A DNA stretch of 64,000 bases from Ganoderma boninense. Its lineage: Eukaryota > Basidiomycota > Agaricomycetes > Polyporales > Polyporaceae. Positions 55,569 through 64,000 of the stretch are shown piece by piece (the first letter of the stretch is position 1; the number at the start of each line of letters is the position of its first letter). Under the pieces are notes generated by a model that worked only from the letters and a program-made list of their open reading frames with translations, had not been told where the DNA came from and made no database searches. The position numbers and the translations under genes are program-made. The DNA lies in assembly GCA_002900995.3 (NCBI GenBank), contig CM035307.1, forward strand, positions 2,728,001 to 2,792,000. Reading direction: 5' to 3'.

Positions 55569-57367
55569 ATGCCTCCCAGGCTAAAGAGGGCCCCGCCATA
55601 TGAAGATGACCCAGGATGCAAGTACATCGTAATCGACGACCCATGGCCCGGCAACAAGGTAGGCAAGGAACGCGACGTCCTATACTGGAATTACCTGTGC
55701 GCATGGGTGCGCTTCATGTTTGACAAGCAGCATGAGCCTGAGTGCGTGTTCTCTGTAAACACGGTATGTTGCTTTTCGGAGACGTAGCACTGCTTGAAGT
55801 TGACCTGGAACTGTCACCATCTCGACGCGCGCGCCGGGCGAGTAGCGCAACGAGGTCATCGTGCAGCTCCCGGCTGAGGCCGACATCGTCCCCATCCTCG
55901 GCGCGCACCCATGGGTCCAGGTACTCACCCGCGGAGATCCTCGCGACAGGGATCGCGTCTCACACGTCTTCGCGTACGACTACCGCATGAAGGGCGAGCC
56001 CGGCAGTCGTAAGTCATCGTCCGAGTCCTCATGTGTCGTGTATCTCCACGAACGCGACTTCCATTGACGTTATTCGATCCAGACAACTGGCTTGCGAACT
56101 ATGCAACTACGATCGGGGACCCCCCGCCGCATCTTAGATTCCCGGTCAAGTTCCCGTACCCCCATGTGAGCTGGGCTTCGCCGAGGGGCAAGAACTGCGC
56201 CAACATCTCGCTGCCTCTGCCGCCTACGCGCCAGCCCACGCCTATACCTGATACAGTGTGTTTATTTCCCTTACGCTCGTCCTTGGTATTGGGAGAATGT
56301 AGGTGCTGATCGTTGGTATCAGAGCGGCTTCACCCCGTACCAGCACGCGTCGCAGCTGACTGCAAGCACTATCAGAAACGCCGAGGCTAGAAGGGAGGAA
56401 CAAGGGCGGGAAAATCCGCAGTCTGGTGGACCCGGCCAGTCGGGCAAAGTAGATCCATATGCCGAAGGTGAGACCGGCTCCAGCCGCTGTGCGCTGTAAT
56501 CTTCCGTCGGAACATGCGCTGACTTCCATACCTTCGGTTGCTGCAGGGAGGAATGCACTTCGAACATTGAAGGAGGAAACAGATGTCAAACCGCGCATCA
56601 AGCACGAGAACGGTGTTCATGTCAAGGCGGAAGCGGTCAAGTCAGAGGCCGGGGTCTATGCGCCATCTAAGTCATTCAGATCCACCATTGAGCGATTGCA
56701 GCAAACCCTTGCCAGTCACGATTCCCAGTCCACGGCGTTTCCAAGCGAGCCACCAGAGCCGCGCGGCGTGAAGCCAGAGGGAGACCCTTCCAGAGGCCCT
56801 TCGGATGCCTTTGTCGCAGCGTTTCGCAACGTCCGAGGCGACGAAGGGCACGCACAACGAGCACAACCGCCTGAACGTAAGTTTCCGGTTGTCTGCCTCG
56901 TATTATCCCGACTTACTTCTTCACTCGCCGTCACAGCGAATGTTAAAGACGAAACACAAGAGTCCCCGTATCAGCCTTCAAACGCGTTCGTCGCCGCGAT
57001 ACAAGGGCTACGTCGTCCACCTAGCGCGACAGGTTGGTTCGATGTACGTGTCCTGATCCTCGCTGTTCTGACATCTGTTAGATGAGGATCAACCTACGAG
57101 AACGCCGTCTGCAGGCATCCTGGTCAAGCCGGATCCTGAAGCCAGACATTCTTCTACGTACTCTGCTCCGCTAGCAGATTCCAAGGTTAAACGTGAGGCC
57201 GTGGATGGGACGCGTCAAACTACAGGTGCTTATCCCCCGGGAGCCGAAGGTAAGGGACACAAGTCATCGTGTGACTATTCAACTCACAAGTTTCAGCCAT
57301 CCTTCCCCTTAAACGAGTGAAGGAAGAACCTCATGAAGGAAGATATGACAAGCGAATTCGTCAGTGA
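55569..57367 (+). CDS. Unknown protein with a dense array of sumoylation-type motifs
   Basis: Not recognised. The N-terminal half is globular: MPPRLKRAPPYEDDPGCKYI, WNYLCAWVRFMFDKQHEPE, EVIVQLPAEADIVPILGAHP, WVQVLTRGDPRDRDRVSHVF, NWLANYATTIGDPPPHLRFP, VSWASPRGKNCANISLPLPP and GFTPYQHASQLTASTIRNAE. The C-terminal ~230 residues are polar and low in hydrophobics. They carry nine copies of psi-K-x-E/D: LKEE, IKHE, VKAE, VKSE, VKPE, VKDE, VKPD, VKRE and VKEE. Two related 13-residue units occur, PSDAFVAAFRNVR and PSNAFVAAIQGLR. About seven introns, all in frame. The C-terminus is strongly basic (KRVKEEPHEGRYDKRIRQ). Nuclear, SUMO-linked function is inferred from the motifs; the N-terminal domain could be a novel fold. 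Confidence 0.65.
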
Positions 57368-57562
57368 AGGACGTACTGTCCACCTTCAGGTTATATTATC
57401 CTTGCCCGGTCGTGCATCATGTATGCGATATAACGTGCATGTATCTAGATCAGTATTTGTGCCCAACGAGTCCTTGTGAAATGCTATTGCTGTTCATTTC
57501 TTCTGATGCAGAGTTCACAACATCTACACTGGTACCGCGAGGTCATTGTACTGTCTAGTTTG

Positions 57563-57604
57563 TCTATGGGTACTCTATGGATACTCTATGGATACTCTAT
57601 CTAC
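57563..57604. repeat. 11-bp tandem repeat
   Basis: Nearly four copies of TCTATGGATAC (first copy TCTATGGGTAC, last partial). It lies between the convergent 3' ends of two genes and is likely a neutral minisatellite. Confidence 0.8.
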
Positions 57605-57685
57605 TGCAGTGGTATTGTTGTGTTCTAATGAGACATGTGCGAACACGACTACACAATTTTCCGCTGCGTCCATGAACATACTCTT

Positions 57686-59574
57686 TTAGTAGATGCCAGC
57701 TCTCTGTCTCGTGAAAGCGATGAGCAGACTGCCTGCCCCCGTTGCCAAGGCACACGACCCCACAAACATCTCCACAAATCCATATCCTTCGCCGCCCGAA
57801 CACTCCACCAATTGACGACCCCTTTCCAGCCTCGAGAAGAATGCCAGAAAGGATGGGACCGACGACCGCTGATATCCCCTTGAAGATCGCGGTGCTGGCG
57901 ATGGCAATTCCCGTGTACTCGGGCTTGCCCCCCGCGCAGTCGAAGGCAGCATTCGGCCATGTTGACGAGAAGCCTCCGCTCTGCCAAGTCGGTCAACACC
58001 AAGGTGTTCGGAGAAGTGAAGGATATCCGCACCAATGCTCCAAATATAACGGCGAAGAAGTACAGCTGTATGGACATCGTCGCGAAGCCCCACAGCAGGA
58101 ATGCAACCAGGCTGCTCCCGACCGCGCTTGCGAACATGACCCAAGGGTACGGGAACTTATCGCTGAGATGGCCGAGCAGGATCTGGCCGCCGACAGCGGA
58201 GGAGTTGAAGACGGAGAGCACGATGGTGGCAGTGAGCGGCGAGGAGATGGCGGTCGTAAAACTCGCAATGTACAGCGAGACCGGGAAGTATGAGAACCCT
58301 TGCAGGAGGATGGTCACCGACTAGACAGGATTATTGTCAGCAAGGAGATCCTCAGGGATGGAGCATGTGGACGTCACGTACTACACTCCAGAACAGCGGG
58401 TTCTTCACGAAGCCCAATTGTGGAGGGATAAAGCGAGGACGTCTCGACCCGTGCGAGTACTTCGGTACGGGGAGACGCGGACGCAGACCTAGCAGCGCAA
58501 TGCCACAGAAGATGGTGGTTACGATAGCCCAAATACGGAGTGTCCATCGCAAGCCAACCTTGTCAAGGAGAGCCGTAAGCGCAAAAGGAAAGAGGAAGCC
58601 TGCGACCCGACACCAGTCTCAGCGTTCTGTAGTAGCGTAAAAAGGCGCACGAATATGTTTACCTCCGACACCTCCTCCCGCGAAGATGATGCCTCCAGCG
58701 AGACCTCGACGCTCGGAGAACCATTCGGGAAGGAGTTTGATGACAGGAACATAGAGCAACCCGCCGCTGATGCCAAAGAGGACACCCTGAAGCATGATGA
58801 GGTGCCAAACCTGTAGGGTGTTGTGAGCTCAGCAGCGACCTTCGAGAAGAATGTATCTGGCAGGTGCTTACCTGCGTAGCGAAGCTCGACCCAAAGATAG
58901 AAAAGAAGTATAGTACAAGACCGAACCACGTCGCGTACCCCATATAATCAGGATAACGTCCAAAAGCGCAAGATATCAACAGGGCCTGGAAGCGGGGGAG
59001 CCGAAGTCAGAAAGGATCTCATGGTACAGTGGAAATCTTACTTCTGTGTACTGGAGGGCGATGGCTATCGTGCCTACTGCTGCGATCGAAATGCTGGATG
59101 CATTATTGAATGGCGGGTGAGCCGTATAATAATCTGTAAATCCAGATGAGCGTTGTTGGGTCGAATCCACTGATCTTTCGTCGGTTGGGTACTTACTTTG
59201 GAAAATGCCATAACTATAGTAAACGGTGAGACGTTCAGTCACAGAAACGAACGCGTCTGTCAGGAGAACCCGACTCACCTGAAGCACAAACCCCATATCA
59301 TCATCTCGAGGGTGAAAGATGAGATACAGAACATCCATGCCCGGATGCCGCGGTCAACAGGTGCGAGTTCCTGTACATTCAACCCATCATCGAGAGCTGC
59401 CCTGAGGGCTGCTTGGGAGCTGGCTGCAGACAATGGTGCGTTCATTGGTGTCACTTGCCCACTTGCAGGTGTTCGCTGTCCGCTTTCCGGTTGTTGGATG
59501 CTCATGCTCGAGAGCTCATACTGCTCTAGCTCAGCGAAGTGCGGCTGGATAACCGTGCTCACTGCGCTGTCCAT
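57686..59574 (-). CDS. MCT-type (monocarboxylate porter) MFS transporter
   Basis: Plasma-membrane transporter of the fungal monocarboxylate-porter family. The long cytosolic N-terminus (MDSAVSTVIQPHFAELEQYE) leads into DRGIRAWMFCISSFTLEMMI and WGLCFRYGIFQDYY, the usual MCT first helix. Helices follow in short exons: SISIAAVGTIAIALQY, YATWFGLVLYFFSIFGSSFA, LIMLQGVLFGISGGLLYVPV with LPEWFSERRGLAGGIIFAGG (the MCT loop R-R-G-x-A-x-G), GLRWTLRIWAIVTTIFCGIA, and the second half FSYFPVSLYIASFTTAISSP, VGGQILLGHLSDKFP and YGFVEMFVGSCALATGAGSL. An intron near 57995-58050 hides the junction GAL-SGGFSSTWP. One extra base near 57790 must be skipped before YGFVEMF. Real monocarboxylate transport is not assured; fungal members also move riboflavin or thiamine precursors. 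Confidence 0.88.
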
Positions 59575-60414
59575 ACTCCACGATTGATTGACGATGCGCT
59601 GAGTAGACGAGGGGTCAAGACGAGGGGCAGAAAGACACGAGGAGCGTGACGATACTTCGCATCGCCCCAACGTATGTTGACGAATTTATACGACTGTCGG
59701 CGAGCGAAGATTTCCAGATCGTCATGACCCGGCCGCTCGCGAGCCGTAAGCCATGACTCAAGGCAGACTTTCCGTGAATATTGTTGCGTTGGTCATCCGG
59801 GCAGTATTGCCTTGATCTGCCGGCAGCAATAAGCGCCTTCGGACTGAGTTTGATTTAGCCATCGCAAGCGGAGCTCCGAACACCTCGACACGGTCAGCCA
59901 GCGGTCAGCCCACAATTATCCACGCCTGACCGCTGAACAGTAGAGAAATGTCTACTCACTACACACTCCCGCACTTTGAGACCTCCATGCCGTGGACGTC
60001 GTTCCTACTTGAGGTATGTGGAGGCCAGGAATTGATAAATAAAGTGTGAGGACCGTTTCCATTCTCCATCAAACCGGCATAACACTCTACCCCTAGATCT
60101 TGAGTATGGCACTGAGATCCGATGAGGCATATGGTCTTCTCTTGACCTTTGAGGGCCAGCTCGCATGCGGCGGACAGTTGGGTGCGACGAAGGCAGAAAT
60201 TTATGGCAAACAGGTCAGCCTCGGCTCTGGAGAGCCTAAACGGATGCATCCGGGTATCCAAGCCGCGGTCTTCTACTTCTAAGCAAACTAATTACCTGCG
60301 TCACGGCGTGCACTCCGCTCAAGCTTAGAGGTCATCCAAATGATGGACCACGACGTGTTCCTAACCCCAACGGCAGCATGGCCTTTTGAAAGAAGAGCGC
60401 AATGGTGTGGCAGC
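59575..60414. other. Intergenic region
   Basis: Upstream of the MCT-type transporter and downstream of LYS12, both on the minus strand. Short ORFs at 59959-60282 have no coding character. A direct repeat of CGGTCAGCC near 59890-59915 is the only structure noticed. Confidence 0.45.
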
Positions 60415-62023
<1,609 letters not shown>

Positions 62024-62544
62024 TTTGGTCCTAGTTTGAAAGGCGCAAGGAGAGTTTTTCAAAAAAAAAAAGGCAGCTTTGTGAGCCAAATCGAGGACGG
62101 AGCTGAAGGAGATCGTCGGAAGGAGTGCGACTGTGGGGGAAGAGAATGGCGGAATGAACGCGTCTTCCTCGTGACTCACGCGCGATCACATGCCACACGC
62201 GACGCGTTCAGTCCTTGCCAATGCTAACTTGCATTCGTTCTGCGCAACGAAACAGAAATTGTGCTGAAGAGGTAGAAAAACAGTGGACAGCACTACGGGA
62301 TGTGGATGTTGAGCATGGAACTGGGTATTGACCGAGATAACTAGATAGTTTGGATATACAGTCCTCTATTATGGCCCGCCAACTCCGCTGACCGCTGCAA
62401 CACGTTGCGGTTGCATGGACACTGAAAAACAACAAGAGATAGATACGGCGATCATAAATAATGCTATACTCAGATGCATCAGCGGAATGTCGATCAACGG
62501 CAGAATGTGAGACACAAAACATACCACACGTTGAGTAGCTGGCA
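62024..62544. other. Intergenic region, LYS12 promoter
   Basis: Upstream of LYS12 and downstream of the MYND gene. It contains an A11 tract at about 62061, read as T11 toward LYS12 some 40 bp before its start codon; poly(dA:dT) tracts of this kind keep fungal promoters nucleosome-free. No gene seen. Confidence 0.5.
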
Positions 62545-63991
62545 TCACGACCAGCGCGCGAGTATTCCAGACATGGCACGGCCCGCATAGTAACAAATGG
62601 CAGCGAGTACGATGAAAATCAGAGTCTTTCTGATAAGTTTCGTCCACGACTGAGCTTCCCTCGTAGCGTCGTTCTGGCCAGCGATTTCCCTGGTGGTAAA
62701 TGATTGCCGTTTTGGCTCAGAGCAAGTATCGATGTGTGTCTGGTCCCTATTACCGCACCAATGCACGTTGAAAAAAGCCCATCGGCTCCGTGGAAGGCAT
62801 GTACGCACCGTTTGAAACACTGCTTCGAGCAGTACTGCACGTCGCAGCTAGCGCACTTTACTTCATTCCCGGTAGCCACTTGCTTCTCGCATCCGGTGCG
62901 CGAGCACGGGGACTCCCCGGTCGCTTGCACCAGCTCCGTAACTGAGTCAAGGGTCTCCCAAGCCGTCTGGCCCCACATGGGGTTATCGGCGTCCGGCATG
63001 GTCCCGTTTTGCATGCTCGTCGTGAACTTCGCGTATTCCGCCTTGTACTGGCTCTCGTTCTCCTTGGTCAATTGAAACACTTCAGCTAGCCGCTCTGAGA
63101 GCTTATGTCGCGGGAGATGCTCGCGGAGGATGCCCTGAGTCTTTGCGCTGAGCTTCGGTGCACTTTTCAGAATGGCGGACATTATCATGACAAATACCCC
63201 TAGAATACGCAGAACCACATTAGTTGTGCACATCAGGAGAGTAAGTCGATTTACGAGCGTACTTGTCGCACCGCGAATCTTGACCAAGAAGTCGACCGAG
63301 TCCTCGAGAGCCTCGAACAGCCCGCCTGCAACCCAACCGGCAACCATCGCATCGGCAAACTCGTTCCCCTCTTTGCCCACAGCCCACACGCAACGAGAGA
63401 ACGTCTCGAGCGCGTCGCAGTACGTGCCTTCTGCTTCTTTTGTCCCAGTCTCGGCAGCCTTGCGGAGAACGACTGCCGTAGCAGCCCACAACTCCCGAGA
63501 CTTGAATATCGCACGGGGAAGCGCGGGGTACTCCACCTGAGCGGGGGTGAACAGTGCCTGTAAGAAGCCCAACTCAAGCTCGTATTCTGGGAGGCCCACG
63601 CCAGGGGACGTAAGGTGCGTCACGGTGGCAGCGACAATCGCCTCCGAGGCTTGCTGAGGGGTGCGTTTCCGCTGCGCCGGTCCGGCAGACTTGCTTGCCC
63701 CGAGGAGGATGCGTGGCAGGAGCTGGTTCATCGGTGGCAGGGGATTTGCGTGAGTATATGGCTTCCAGTACGGCGGGGCATGGCGTTGGTCCAGGAGCCC
63801 GAGGAGAAAGCCTGCATTGATGAGGCTATCTTCACGGGCTGTGGAATGTGTCCAGTTCCTGAAACAAACTGCAAACGTAAGATCTGCAGGTTTAATAAGT
63901 TCTCTACAAATGACCGCATTAGTGAAACATGTATAACAACTTGAGATTCGCCATACCCGAGGAACGAAGGATCAAGAAGCGTGAGACGCAT
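62545..63991 (-). CDS. MYND-type zinc-finger protein with C-terminal membrane anchor (possibly 5'-partial)
   Basis: Begins at or beyond the window edge. The first visible frame is MRLTLLDPSFLG; splicing then gives NWTHSTAREDSLINAGFLLG, PPYWKPYTHANPLPPMNQLL and PRILLGAS. A long helical region follows: LPEYELELGFLQALFTPAQV, RELWAATAVVLRKAAETGTK and LREHLPRHKLSERLAEVFQL. Near the end sits the first part of a MYND finger, SRTGCEKQVATGNEVKCASC and VQYCSKQCFKR, with six of the usual eight metal ligands. Instead of the normal W-x-x-H-x-x-x-C, an intron near 62690-62810 joins to EIAGQNDATREAQSW and then TLIFIVLAAICYYAGRAM, a likely tail anchor. An upstream ATG outside the window is possible. Similar basidiomycete MYND proteins form large families of unknown function. 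Confidence 0.7.
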
Positions 63992-64000
63992 GGCTGTCTG

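Noticed and set aside
279..57797. Calling the frame-broken genes pseudogenes
   Set aside because: Breaks are single bases, mostly in homopolymers, occur even in genes expected to be important (KCS1, uS11m), and the flanking protein sequence is intact. Sequence error explains them better.

Overview
The window is nuclear DNA from a filamentous basidiomycete, most likely an Agaricomycete. Genes are dense and split by many short introns (mostly 45-75 bp, GT-AG with CTRAY-like branch points). Coding DNA is GC-rich, and several families are typical of these fungi: an EF-hand MscS channel, PA-domain secreted proteins, a berberine-bridge-type oxidase, a P450 and a MYND protein. I reconstructed the gene models by hand from frame continuity, splice sites and conserved motifs. 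I found no rRNA, tRNA, CRISPR array or intact transposon.

Layout. 0-4 kb: tRNA adenosine deaminase TAD1 (-), a Con-6 protein (+) and a conserved fungal protein (-). 4-9.8 kb: gene-poor, with one small probable gene and degraded coding remnants. 9.8-14.6 kb: a coiled-coil protein (-) and an EF-hand MscS-type channel (+). 14.9-27.5 kb: a metabolic stretch with a BBE-type FAD oxidase (-), two tandem PA-like secreted proteins (+), a sugar-type MFS transporter (-), a P450 (-) and an SDR (+). 27.8-43.4 kb: housekeeping genes: Mpo1-like dioxygenase (-), SEC22 (+), a low-complexity RD/RE-rich protein (+), RAT1 (-), eIF2B delta GCD2 (+), an MTFP1-like protein (-) and an FHA-forkhead factor (+). 43.6-45.7 kb: a gene lying mostly in a block almost devoid of CpG. 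46.8-64 kb: inositol hexakisphosphate kinase KCS1 (+), complex III subunit QCR9 (-), mitochondrial uS11 (+), a CLD1-like lipase (+), an unknown protein dense in sumoylation-type motifs (+), an MCT-type MFS transporter (-), homoisocitrate dehydrogenase LYS12 (-) and a MYND protein cut or starting at the window edge (-).

Themes. Many genes form divergent head-to-head pairs with 160-450 bp between start codons (TAD1/Con-6, Mpo1-like/SEC22, RAT1/GCD2, MTFP1-like/FHL1-like, QCR9/uS11m). The most pervasive oddity is about fifteen single-base insertions or deletions inside otherwise conserved exons, mostly in short homopolymers. They look like assembly errors rather than decay, and they break many naive ORFs. 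The most interesting biology is (i) the CpG-stripped block that still encodes a spliceable gene, (ii) the protein with nine psi-K-x-E/D motifs, (iii) the RAT1 start codon isolated by an intron, and (iv) the oxidase/transporter/P450/SDR neighbourhood, which may be a small catabolic or decorating gene cluster.
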